From Thermus scotoductus DSM 8553 (GTDB taxonomy: Bacteria > Deinococcota > Deinococci > Deinococcales > Thermaceae): 36,172 nt of DNA. The translations under genes and the position numbers were made by a program. Below are positions 7,229-14,866 of the stretch, one piece after another. The number at the start of each line of letters is the position of its first letter. Position 1 is the first letter of the stretch. Below the pieces are notes generated by a model. The model was not told the origin of the DNA. It was given only the letters and a program-made list of their open reading frames with translations, and did not search any database. The stretch spans positions 1-36,172 of the forward strand of contig NZ_KB905749.1 of the NCBI RefSeq assembly GCF_000381045.1, in the 5' to 3' direction.

Positions 7229-8374
7229 TCAGTACGCCTGTCCCGTGGCCTTGGTGAGGAGGAGCCTGAACTCGTGGGGGCTGGTGGCGGCGGGAAGGGC
7301 GTCCTCCAGGGAGATGAGCCCCTGGCTGTAGAGCTCCACCAAATGCTGGTCGAAGGTGTGCATCCCGTGGATGGAGCCCTCCATCATGGCCTCCTTGATC
7401 TGGGGGGTCTTGTCCTCATCCTTGATGAGCTCCCGCACGTAGGGCGTGGCGATGAGAACCTCGAGGGCCAAAACCCTCCCCTTCCCGTCCGCCCGGGGGA
7501 GGAGGCGCTGGGAGAGGATGCCGAGAAGGGACTCCGCCAGGAGGATGCGCACCTGCTGGTGCTCGTGCAAGGGGAAGAACTCGATGATGCGGTTGATGGT
7601 CCGCCCCGCGTCCAGGGTGTGCAGGGTGGAAAGCACCAGGTGCCCGGTCTGGGCCGCCATGAGGGCGGCCTCCACCGTCTCCTTGTCCCGCATCTCCCCG
7701 ATGAGGATCACGTCCGGGTCCTGGCGCATGGCGTACTTGATCCCGGAGTAGAAGCTATCCGTGTCCAGCCCCACCTCCCGCTGCACCACCAGGCTCTTCT
7801 TATGCCTGTGCAGGAACTCTATGGGGTCTTCTATGGTGATGATGTTCTTGGCGTAGTGCAGGTTGATGTGGTCGATGATGGCCGCCAAGGTGGTGCTTTT
7901 GCCACTTCCGGTAGGACCCGTCACCAGGATGAGCCCCCGCTCCTTGGCCGCCAGCCCCTCCATCACCTCCCGGGGCAGGCCCAGGGCCTCAAAGCTGGGG
8001 ATCACCTCGGCCACCACCCGCATCACCAGGCCAAAGCTACCCCGTTGCCTTAAGAGGTTGCAGCGGAAGCGGGCCACCCCGGGGATGGTGTAGGCGAAGT
8101 CCATCTCCTTGCGGTACTCCATCTCCTCCCATTGCTCCGGGGTGAGGAGGGCTTTGGCGATGGCCTCGAGGTCCTTGGGGGTGAGGGGCCGGTTGCCAAA
8201 GGGCTTCAGCTTTCCATCCACCCGGATCACGGGGGGAGCCCCGGCCTGCAGGTGGATATCCGAGGCCCGGGCCTGGACCATGGCCTTGAACATCTCCAAA
8301 AGGCTGTGCCTGCCCTCCTGGGAAGAAGCCTCCCTAGCCGACCTAGCCCCTTCGGAGCCCTTCTCCTCGCTCAT
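7229..8374 (-). CDS. pilT: Type IV pilus retraction ATPase PilT
   Basis: This hexameric cytoplasmic ATPase powers pilus retraction, twitching motility and, in Thermus, aspects of DNA uptake. The 381-residue protein has an extra N-terminal tail of about 25 charged residues, then the PAS-like domain ASDIHLQAGAPPVIRVDG. Walker A is GPTGSGKST (about 151-159). The Asp box is TIEDPIEFLH, Walker B is DVILIGEMRD, and the His box is TGHLVLSTLHT. The C-terminal DQHLVELYSQGLIS is typical of PilT. PilT and PilU are close paralogues, so PilU cannot be ruled out. The start overlaps the panC stop by 4 bp (ATGA). Confidence 0.92.
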   Translation of the reverse strand: MSEEKGSEGARSAREASSQEGRHSLLEMFKAMVQARASDIHLQAGAPPVIRVDGKLKPFGNRPLTPKDLEAIAKALLTPEQWEEMEYRKEMDFAYTIPGVARFRCNLLRQRGSFGLVMRVVAEVIPSFEALGLPREVMEGLAAKERGLILVTGPTGSGKSTTLAAIIDHINLHYAKNIITIEDPIEFLHRHKKSLVVQREVGLDTDSFYSGIKYAMRQDPDVILIGEMRDKETVEAALMAAQTGHLVLSTLHTLDAGRTINRIIEFFPLHEHQQVRILLAESLLGILSQRLLPRADGKGRVLALEVLIATPYVRELIKDEDKTPQIKEAMMEGSIHGMHTFDQHLVELYSQGLISLEDALPAATSPHEFRLLLTKATGQAY

Positions 8375-9201
8375 GGATGGACCTCTAGGTTGTCGATCAA
8401 GCGCACCTCGGGAAAGCGGCCGGCCACGATCCCCCTGGCTCCGGGCACAAAGCGGGAAAGGGGCAAAAGGGTTTGGGGGTGGACGATGGCCAAATAGTCT
8501 GGCCGAAACTCCGGAGCTTCCCTAAGCACTTCCTCACCCCTTTCCAAGGCCTCGGCCACACCCTCACCCCTTAGGGCCGCTTCCCGCATGGCCAAAAGGG
8601 CCCGGTAGAGGACCGTGGCCTCCTTGCGCCTTTGCGGGGACAGGTAGACGTTGCGGCTGGAAAGGGCCAGGCCATCCTCCTCCCGCACCGTGGGCACCCC
8701 CACCACCTCCAGGGGAAAGCCCAGGTCCCGCACCATCTTGCGGACCACCAGAAGCTGCTGGTAGTCCTTTTCGCCAAAGTAGGCCCGGCTTGGCCCCACC
8801 AGGAGGAAAAGCCTGGCCACCACCGTGGCCACCCCCTGGAAGTGGCCGGGGCGCACCTCCCCTTCCCAAAGGGCGGTAAGGGGCCCCTCCACCGATACCC
8901 GGGTGGCAAAGCCTTGGGGGTACATCTCCTCCACGCCGGGGGCGAAGAGGAGGTCCACCCCCGCCTCCTCCAAAAGGGCCTGATCCCGCTTAAGGTCCCG
9001 GGGGTAACGGTGGTAGTCCTCCCCGGGGCCAAACTGCAAGGGGTTGACGAAGATGGAGACCACCACGAAGGGGTTCTCCTTCCGGGCCCTTTCCACCAGG
9101 GCCAGGTGCCCCCGGTGGAGGTAGCCCATGGTGGGGACAAACCCCACCCCCTCCCGGGGGAGGGCCTGCCTTAACTCGGCCACGGTGTGCGCCACCTTCA
9201 C
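8371..9201 (-). CDS. panC: Pantoate-beta-alanine ligase
   Basis: The enzyme joins pantoate and beta-alanine with ATP to make pantothenate, the vitamin precursor of coenzyme A. The 276-residue protein has the nucleotidyltransferase HxGH motif in PTMGYLHRGHL (around residue 31), FVNPLQFGPGEDYHRYPR, FGEKDYQQL, and the KMSKS-equivalent LALSSRNVYLSP. The start is the GTG at 9201, 7 nt after a TATACT -10 box, with no room for a Shine-Dalgarno, so the mRNA is likely leaderless. pilT follows with a 4-bp overlap, placing both on one transcript. Confidence 0.95.
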   Translation of the reverse strand: MKVAHTVAELRQALPREGVGFVPTMGYLHRGHLALVERARKENPFVVVSIFVNPLQFGPGEDYHRYPRDLKRDQALLEEAGVDLLFAPGVEEMYPQGFATRVSVEGPLTALWEGEVRPGHFQGVATVVARLFLLVGPSRAYFGEKDYQQLLVVRKMVRDLGFPLEVVGVPTVREEDGLALSSRNVYLSPQRRKEATVLYRALLAMREAALRGEGVAEALERGEEVLREAPEFRPDYLAIVHPQTLLPLSRFVPGARGIVAGRFPEVRLIDNLEVHP

Positions 9202-9208
9202 AGGGCTC

Positions 9209-9216
9209 AGTATACT
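9209..9216. promoter_or_regulatory. Palindromic AGTATACT: one -10 element for two divergent genes
   Basis: AGTATACT is its own reverse complement, so it shows TATACT on each strand. On the minus strand TATACT (9214-9209) is 7 nt from the panC GTG (9201). On the plus strand TATACT (9211-9216) is 6 nt from the GTG at 9223. Both genes would be leaderless and could not be initiated at the same time. No good -35 hexamer is seen on either side. Confidence 0.55.
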
Positions 9217-9222
9217 TTCCCC

Positions 9223-9504
9223 GTGGGCAAGAAGAAGCGCGAGGAAAAGCTCAAGAAAAAGGCCCTGAAGGAGTGGGAGGAGAGGCGGCCCAAGACCTTC
9301 CGCGAAGCCCTCAAGTACTTCCCCGGCATCTTCTTCCGCACCACCTTGGTGGTGATGGCGGCCACCCTCCTCATCCTGTTTACCGGTGTCCTGGGCCTTG
9401 CCTGGGCCCAGAGCATGTGGTTCCAGATCCTCGTCTACCTGGGGTTTTACCTCCTCTTCCAGCGCTTCATCATGGGGCCTTTAGCCCCACCCCGGATAAA
9501 ATGA
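9223..9504 (+). CDS. Small two-helix membrane protein, function unknown
   Basis: I do not recognise this protein. From the GTG at 9223 it has 93 residues. A very basic N-terminus (GKKKREEKLKKKALKEWEER) suggests a cytoplasmic, membrane-surface or nucleic-acid-contacting segment. Two hydrophobic helices follow (TTLVVMAATLLILFTGVLGL and MWFQILVYLGFYLLF) and a short basic tail. A longer version from an ATG at 9187 would start inside panC and place the -10 box in the coding region, so I reject it. It is followed after 6 nt by the Uma2 gene. Confidence 0.7.
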   Translation: MGKKKREEKLKKKALKEWEERRPKTFREALKYFPGIFFRTTLVVMAATLLILFTGVLGLAWAQSMWFQILVYLGFYLLFQRFIMGPLAPPRIK

Positions 9505-9510
9505 GGGCAG

Positions 9511-10062
9511 ATGGCCGAGCCCGCGGAAGTCCAGCGCCCCCTGACCCTCGAGGCCTACCTGGAGGAGGAGGCCCGAAGCCCTGTGCGCCACGAGCTGGTC
9601 CGGGGCTTCCCGAGAGCCATGGCCGGGGCCAGCCGCCGCCACAACCTCCTGGTGGTGGCCCTGGTGGCGGCCCTTTTCCCCCGGGCCCGGGAAAAGGGGT
9701 GCCGGGTCCATGCGGAAACCTTTAAGCTCAAGGTGGCCCCCGACACCGTCTACTACCCCGATCTCATGGTGGTTTGCGGCCCTCCAGGGGAAAACCCCTT
9801 TTTGGAAGAACGCCCCTGCCTGGTCCTGGAGGTCCTCTCCCCTTCCACGGAGGCCCAGGACCGCTGGGAGAAGATGCGGGCCTATCTGAATCTGGAAAGC
9901 CTCCAGGCCTATCTGCTCCTGGACCCGGAAAGGAAGGGCCTCGAAGGGTATTTCCGCGAGGGGAAGGGCTTCAGCCTGAAGCGCTACGCCGGCGGCCAGG
10001 TGCCCCTGCCCTGCCTGGACATGTCCTTGGACCTAGAAGCCATCTACTCGGCCCTGGACTAG
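9511..10062 (+). CDS. Uma2 family (DUF820) putative restriction endonuclease
   Basis: This 183-residue protein has the PD-(D/E)xK-like layout of the family: N-terminal LTLEAYLEEE, the ERHELVRG-like segment VRHELVRGF, YYPDLMVV with the catalytic-type Asp, and CLVLEVLSPSTE with the ExLS motif. The family is abundant in Deinococcota and cyanobacteria; most members have no proven role and some appear linked to mobile elements. The ATG lies 6 nt after the previous stop, with GAGGG as a possible ribosome site and TAAAAT 8 nt upstream as a possible own promoter. Confidence 0.85.
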   Translation: MAEPAEVQRPLTLEAYLEEEARSPVRHELVRGFPRAMAGASRRHNLLVVALVAALFPRAREKGCRVHAETFKLKVAPDTVYYPDLMVVCGPPGENPFLEERPCLVLEVLSPSTEAQDRWEKMRAYLNLESLQAYLLLDPERKGLEGYFREGKGFSLKRYAGGQVPLPCLDMSLDLEAIYSALD

Positions 10063-10079
10063 GCGCAGGGCCTGGGTCC

Positions 10080-10454
10080 TCATATCCTCTCGGCGTCCGC
10101 CCAGAACCCCTCCAGGTCGTAGTACTCCCGGGCCTCAGGGGTCATGAGGTGGACCACCACCTCCCCGTAGTCCAGGACCACCCAGCGGGGGCTCTGCCCC
10201 TCCGTGGGCCTGGGGCGAAGCCCCTCCTCCTCCAGCTTCTCCTGCACGTGGCGCTCCAGGGCCTGAAGATGGGGGGTGCTGGTGGCGCTGGCTAGGACGA
10301 AGTAGTCCAGGCTTTCCGAAACCGCCCTCAGGTCCAGGGCCACCACGTTTTCCGCTTTCTTTTCCCCAAGGAGATCCTTGATCCTCGCTACCAGCTCCAC
10401 TGCCTCTTGCTTACGCAAATCTAGCCCTTCGTGCTGACCGAGGGTCTTTACCAT
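10080..10454 (-). CDS. rsfS: Ribosome silencing factor RsfS
   Basis: RsfS (YbeB/Iojap) binds ribosomal protein L14 on the 50S subunit and blocks subunit joining in slow growth. The 124-residue protein has the family features ENVVALDLRAVSESLDYFVLAS and the C-terminal PRWVVLDYGEVVVHLMTPEAREYYDLEGFWADA. It starts 6 nt after the LCP gene stop and ends the operon that begins at rplU. nadD-yqeK-LCP-rsfS order is seen in many bacteria. Confidence 0.95.
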   Translation of the reverse strand: MVKTLGQHEGLDLRKQEAVELVARIKDLLGEKKAENVVALDLRAVSESLDYFVLASATSTPHLQALERHVQEKLEEEGLRPRPTEGQSPRWVVLDYGEVVVHLMTPEAREYYDLEGFWADAERI

Positions 10455-10460
10455 CTACCC

Positions 10461-11558
10461 CTATTGTACCAGGTCCCGCCCGAGCTCCACCACCACCCCG
10501 GGAACCGGCCCGTGGGGCGCAAGAAGGGGCAGGTGGAAAAGCTCGGCGAAGTAGCTTCCGGCCTCGAGGTCCTTGGTGTAGACCGCGCTCTGCGCCACCT
10601 CCGCCTCCTCCACCTGGGCCTCGATTCCCTCCCGGGCAAGAAGGGCTTGGCCCCAAAGGATCAGGCTCCTTTCCCCCTTTAGGCGCACGGGCACTTGGGG
10701 CGGAGAGGAAGGCAGGGCCATCCCCATCCATTGGGCCAGGACCTGGGCCCGGGCTTCCTCGTCCACCAGGAGGAAGGTCTCCCTCCCCTCGCGGGTGGGC
10801 AGGGTGGCCACGGAAAGCCTCAGGCCCTGGACCCCGGGCAGATAGGCCAAAACCTCATCCAGGGAAAGATCGGTGTCCAGCTCCCGCCAGGCCTCCCTTA
10901 GGGCCAGGGCCAAGGCCGGCCAGGTGCGGGGGTCCTGGGCCTTCTTGAGCACCTGGGAAACCACCCCCTTGATGCGGTCCAAACGGGCGTAATCCCCCAG
11001 GGCGTCGTGGCGGAAGCGCATGTACTTCACCGCCTCCTCCCCGTTTAGGTGAAGCCTTCCCGCGGGGAAGTCGATGAAAAGCCTCGCCGCCCGGTCGGTG
11101 TAGCGCATGGGGCGCTCCAGGTAGACCTCCACCCCCCCCACGGCGTCCACCACCCGGGCCACGCTTTCCAGGGTGAGGATGAGGTGCCTTTCCACCACCA
11201 GGCCCGTGGCCTCCGCCACCGCCCGCTTAAAAAGCTCCGCCCCACCCCGGGCGTAGGCGGCGTTGATCTTGCCCCCCACCACCGGGCTATAGAGGTCCCG
11301 GGGAATGGCCAAGGCCCTGGCCTCCCCTCCCCTAAGGCGCACGTAGAAGATGGTGTCCGTGCGGCTTCCCGGGCCGCATGGGGTGCGGTAGCCGCAGTAC
11401 TCGATGTCCCGGGCCGCCACCACCACCCCCATCTCGGGCAAGGCCCCAGCCCTCCTGGGCCGCATTCCTTCCTCCTCTCCCGGCCGCGGCCAGGAGAGCA
11501 CCCCCCCGAGGGCGAAAAGGGCCAGGGAAAGGAGGAGAAAGGAAAGCCTAGGGCGCAT
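10461..11558 (-). CDS. LytR-CpsA-Psr (LCP) family glycopolymer ligase
   Basis: LCP enzymes transfer polymers from undecaprenyl pyrophosphate carriers onto peptidoglycan. The protein (365 residues) has one N-terminal membrane helix (LSFLLLSLALFALGGVLSW). The LCP domain includes the Asp/Arg motifs SRTDTIFYVRL and LAIPRDLYSPV, then INAAYARGG and YMRFRHDALGDYARLDR. A C-terminal domain of about 90 residues resembles LytR_C. It would act on the outer face of the inner membrane. The large polysaccharide locus in this window is an obvious substrate source, but that link is inference. Its start overlaps yqeK by 11 bp. Confidence 0.9.
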   Translation of the reverse strand: MRPRLSFLLLSLALFALGGVLSWPRPGEEEGMRPRRAGALPEMGVVVAARDIEYCGYRTPCGPGSRTDTIFYVRLRGGEARALAIPRDLYSPVVGGKINAAYARGGAELFKRAVAEATGLVVERHLILTLESVARVVDAVGGVEVYLERPMRYTDRAARLFIDFPAGRLHLNGEEAVKYMRFRHDALGDYARLDRIKGVVSQVLKKAQDPRTWPALALALREAWRELDTDLSLDEVLAYLPGVQGLRLSVATLPTREGRETFLLVDEEARAQVLAQWMGMALPSSPPQVPVRLKGERSLILWGQALLAREGIEAQVEEAEVAQSAVYTKDLEAGSYFAELFHLPLLAPHGPVPGVVVELGRDLVQ

Positions 11559-12105
11559 CCTGCAAGCGGCGGTACACGGCCAGGGTCTTAGGGTGCAGGG
11601 GGATGCCCTTGGCGGTGAGGTAGGCCACCTTGTTCTGCACCGCCCGGCGGTAGGCCTCGAGGAGCCTCCCCGAAAGGGCGAGCTCCCGGATCTCCCCGTT
11701 CACCCCCCGGCCGGGCTCGGAGATGTCGGCGATGTAGAGGGCCATGCCCAGGCCGTTTTGGGGGTCCACCCCGTACACGTGCCCCTCCACCGCCTCCAAA
11801 ACCTCCTCGTCCTTTACCCCCCAGGCCTCGGCCAGAACCCGGGCCGCCCGGCCGTGGAGGGAAAGGGGATGAGCCCTTTCCACCTCGTTCTCCGGGGGGG
11901 CCAGTCTAAGGAGCTCCTCCTCCCCCAGGTCCCGGGCGGCGTCGTGGAGAAGCCCCGCCAGGTAAGCCCGCTCCCCATCCAGGCCGTTTTTAAGGGCGAT
12001 CTCCTGGGCCAGGGCCGCCACCCTCTGGATGTGCGCCCACCTTTCCGGCCGGACCAAGGCCTTTACCCTCTCCTCCAGCTCAGCGGTAGAGACCGTGCTT
12101 TTCAA
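11548..12105 (-). CDS. yqeK: YqeK-like HD-domain phosphohydrolase
   Basis: YqeK proteins hydrolyse symmetric diadenosine tetraphosphate; the HD motif is visible in AGLLHDAARD (around residue 50), with further metal ligands in HPLSLHGR and VEGHVYG, and IADISEPGR near the end. The 185-residue length fits. The start is a TTG inside nadD (26-bp overlap), supported by a strong GGAGGTG 5 nt upstream. Close linkage to nadD is common for this family. Confidence 0.87.
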   Translation of the reverse strand: MKSTVSTAELEERVKALVRPERWAHIQRVAALAQEIALKNGLDGERAYLAGLLHDAARDLGEEELLRLAPPENEVERAHPLSLHGRAARVLAEAWGVKDEEVLEAVEGHVYGVDPQNGLGMALYIADISEPGRGVNGEIRELALSGRLLEAYRRAVQNKVAYLTAKGIPLHPKTLAVYRRLQDAP

Positions 12106-12640
12106 GGTACACCTCCACGGGCCTGGGCACCCAGAAGCGGATGCTCTCTCCTTCCCGGATCCGCCTCCGGATCTCCGTGCTGGATATCCCCACCTCGGGC
12201 ACCAGCAAAGGCACCACGGGCACCGGCATCCCCTCCAAGGGGTAGCCGGGCCGGGCCACGGCCACTAAGGTGGCCAGCTCATGAAGCCGGTGCCCTTCCT
12301 TCCAGGTGAGGATATCCCGGTAGGCATCGGCCCCGGTGATGAAGAAGAGCTCATCCTCCGGGAAAAGCCTCCTGGCCTCCCTTAGGGTGTCCACGGTGTA
12401 GCTTGGGCCCGGCCGGTCCAGCTCCAGCCTCGAGGCCAAGAACCCCTTCTCCTCCGCCGTGGCCAGGAGGACCATCTCGTAGCGGGCCTCCGCCGGGGCC
12501 ACCGGGGTCTTGTGGGGGGGGCGGGCCGCCACCACAAAGAGGACCAGGTCCAGCCCCAAGGCTGCCCGGGCCTCCGCCGCCGCCAAAAGGTGCCCCAGGT
12601 GGATGGGATCGAAGCTCCCGCCGAAAAGGCCTATGCGCAA
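12080..12640 (-). CDS. nadD: Nicotinate-nucleotide adenylyltransferase
   Basis: NadD adenylates nicotinic acid mononucleotide to deamido-NAD in NAD synthesis. The 186-residue protein starts IGLFGGSFDPIHLGHLLAA, giving the GGxFDPxHxGH nucleotidyltransferase motif, and ends with the ISSTEIRRRI motif of the family. PSYTVDTLREAR and FFITGADAY are also typical. It is 27 bp downstream of obgE and overlaps yqeK. Confidence 0.96.
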   Translation of the reverse strand: MRIGLFGGSFDPIHLGHLLAAAEARAALGLDLVLFVVAARPPHKTPVAPAEARYEMVLLATAEEKGFLASRLELDRPGPSYTVDTLREARRLFPEDELFFITGADAYRDILTWKEGHRLHELATLVAVARPGYPLEGMPVPVVPLLVPEVGISSTEIRRRIREGESIRFWVPRPVEVYLEKHGLYR

Positions 12641-12667
12641 GGTTCAACCTCCGTGGTCAAGCCGCCT

Positions 12668-13921
<1,254 letters not shown>

Positions 13922-13939
13922 CCAAGCCGTCCCTTGGGT

Positions 13940-14197
13940 CTACGCCAAGGGACGCACGTGCACGTAGCGGCCGAGCCGCCCCTTATCCTGGAACTCCACC
14001 ACCCCGTCCACCAGGGCGAAGAGGGTGAAGTCCCGGCCCATGCCCACGTTCTTGCCGGGTTTGAACTGGGTGCCCCGCTGGCGGACCAGGATGTTCCCGG
14101 CCCTCACCACCTGGCCCCCGTACCGCTTCACCCCTAGGCGCTTAGCCTGGGAGTCCCGGCCGTTTTTGGTGGAACCCAAACCCTTTTTATGTGCCAT
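13940..14197 (-). CDS. rpmA: 50S ribosomal protein L27
   Basis: L27 reaches the peptidyl-transferase centre of the ribosome. The 85-residue sequence begins [20 protein letters not shown] and contains [17 protein letters not shown], both diagnostic. There is no cleavable N-terminal extension of the kind found in Firmicutes. It starts 3 nt after the rplU stop. Confidence 0.98.
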   Translation of the reverse strand: MAHKKGLGSTKNGRDSQAKRLGVKRYGGQVVRAGNILVRQRGTQFKPGKNVGMGRDFTLFALVDGVVEFQDKGRLGRYVHVRPLA

Positions 14198-14200
14198 GGC

Positions 14201-14506
14201 TCACCCCTGAATCTCCTTGATGAGGATCTCCGTGTAGGGCTGGCGGTGCCCCTTCTTCCTGCGGTACTGCACCTTGGCCTTGAAGCGGGAGATGGTGATC
14301 TTCTTGCCCTTGCCGTGAGCGAGCACCTCCGCCACCACCTTGGCCCCCTCCACGAAGGGAGCCCCCACCACCGTCTTCTCCCCGGAAAGGAGAAGGACGG
14401 GAAGCTCCACCTGGCTCCCGGGCTCGGCCTTTAGCTTCTCCACCCTAAGCTTCAGCCCGGGCTCCACCCGGTACTGCTTGCCACCGGTCTTGACGATCGC
14501 GAACAT
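14201..14506 (-). CDS. rplU: 50S ribosomal protein L21
   Basis: L21 binds 23S rRNA in the large subunit. The 101-residue protein starts [17 protein letters not shown] and ends in the usual [18 protein letters not shown]. It is the first gene of the rplU-rpmA-obgE-nadD-yqeK-LCP-rsfS unit. The leader of about 37 nt carries a UUCG-capped hairpin and GGGAAGGGG upstream of the ATG as ribosome site. Confidence 0.98.
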   Translation of the reverse strand: MFAIVKTGGKQYRVEPGLKLRVEKLKAEPGSQVELPVLLLSGEKTVVGAPFVEGAKVVAEVLAHGKGKKITISRFKAKVQYRRKKGHRQPYTEILIKEIQG

Positions 14507-14522
14507 GGCTTCCCCTTCCCAA

Positions 14523-14538
14523 AGCCCCCGAAGGGGCT
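14523..14538 (-). promoter_or_regulatory. rplU leader hairpin with UUCG tetraloop
   Basis: On the minus-strand mRNA, AGCCCC-UUCG-GGGGCU forms a 6-bp stem capped by the extra-stable C(UUCG)G loop, 16 nt upstream of the L21 start. It could be a control site for L21 or its operon, or simply a stabilising 5' structure. No U-run follows, so it is not an attenuator by sequence. Confidence 0.5.
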
Positions 14539-14549
14539 ACCGGCTTTCT

Positions 14550-14578
14550 ACTATACCCAACTCGGCCCACTCCTTCAA
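14550..14578 (-). promoter_or_regulatory. sigma-A-type promoter of the rplU operon
   Basis: TTGAAG (14578-14573), 17-bp spacer, TATAGT (14555-14550). Predicted transcription start is about 14543, giving a leader of about 37 nt. This is one of three canonical spaced promoters in the window. Confidence 0.75.
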
Positions 14579-14585
14579 TAGAGCC

Positions 14586-14843
14586 TCAAGAAGACGGGCG
14601 GCCTCTCAGGCCTTGAACCCATGCCTGTGCCCGCGCCTCCCTTTCCGCCACCTCTCCCGGGTAGGCGACCTTTACCTTGAGCCGACCGAAGAGGTTCTCC
14701 AAGGGAACCTCTTGCCTGGGCCGGAGGAAGACTTGCCCGCCTCGGATCACAAACTCCACCTCATCCCCCGGCTTTACTTCTAAAACCTCCCTCACCCTTT
14801 GGGGAAGCGTTATCCGGCCCTTGCTACCGACCCGGCTTCTCAC
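14586..14843 (-). CDS. AbrB/SpoVT-fold DNA-binding protein (orphan antitoxin-like)
   Basis: The 85-residue product starts RSRVGSKGRITLPQRVREVL, then VKPGDEVEFVIRGGQVFLRP: the swapped-hairpin AbrB/MazE DNA-binding fold of antitoxins and regulators. The C-terminal tail (VAYPGEVAEREARAQAWVQG) resembles the toxin-binding region of VapB-like antitoxins, but no toxin gene follows; the next feature is the rplU promoter. It begins with GTG, 23 nt after the Wzz gene, and so may ride on the polysaccharide transcript. It may be an orphan antitoxin or a regulator of the locus. Confidence 0.7.
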   Translation of the reverse strand: MRSRVGSKGRITLPQRVREVLEVKPGDEVEFVIRGGQVFLRPRQEVPLENLFGRLKVKVAYPGEVAEREARAQAWVQGLRGRPSS

Positions 14844-14866
14844 CCTACACCCCTTGCGGGAAACCT

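Noticed and set aside
9187-9222. Earlier ATG start for the small membrane protein
   Set aside because: It would start inside panC and translate through the -10 box; the GTG at 9223 fits the leaderless pattern.
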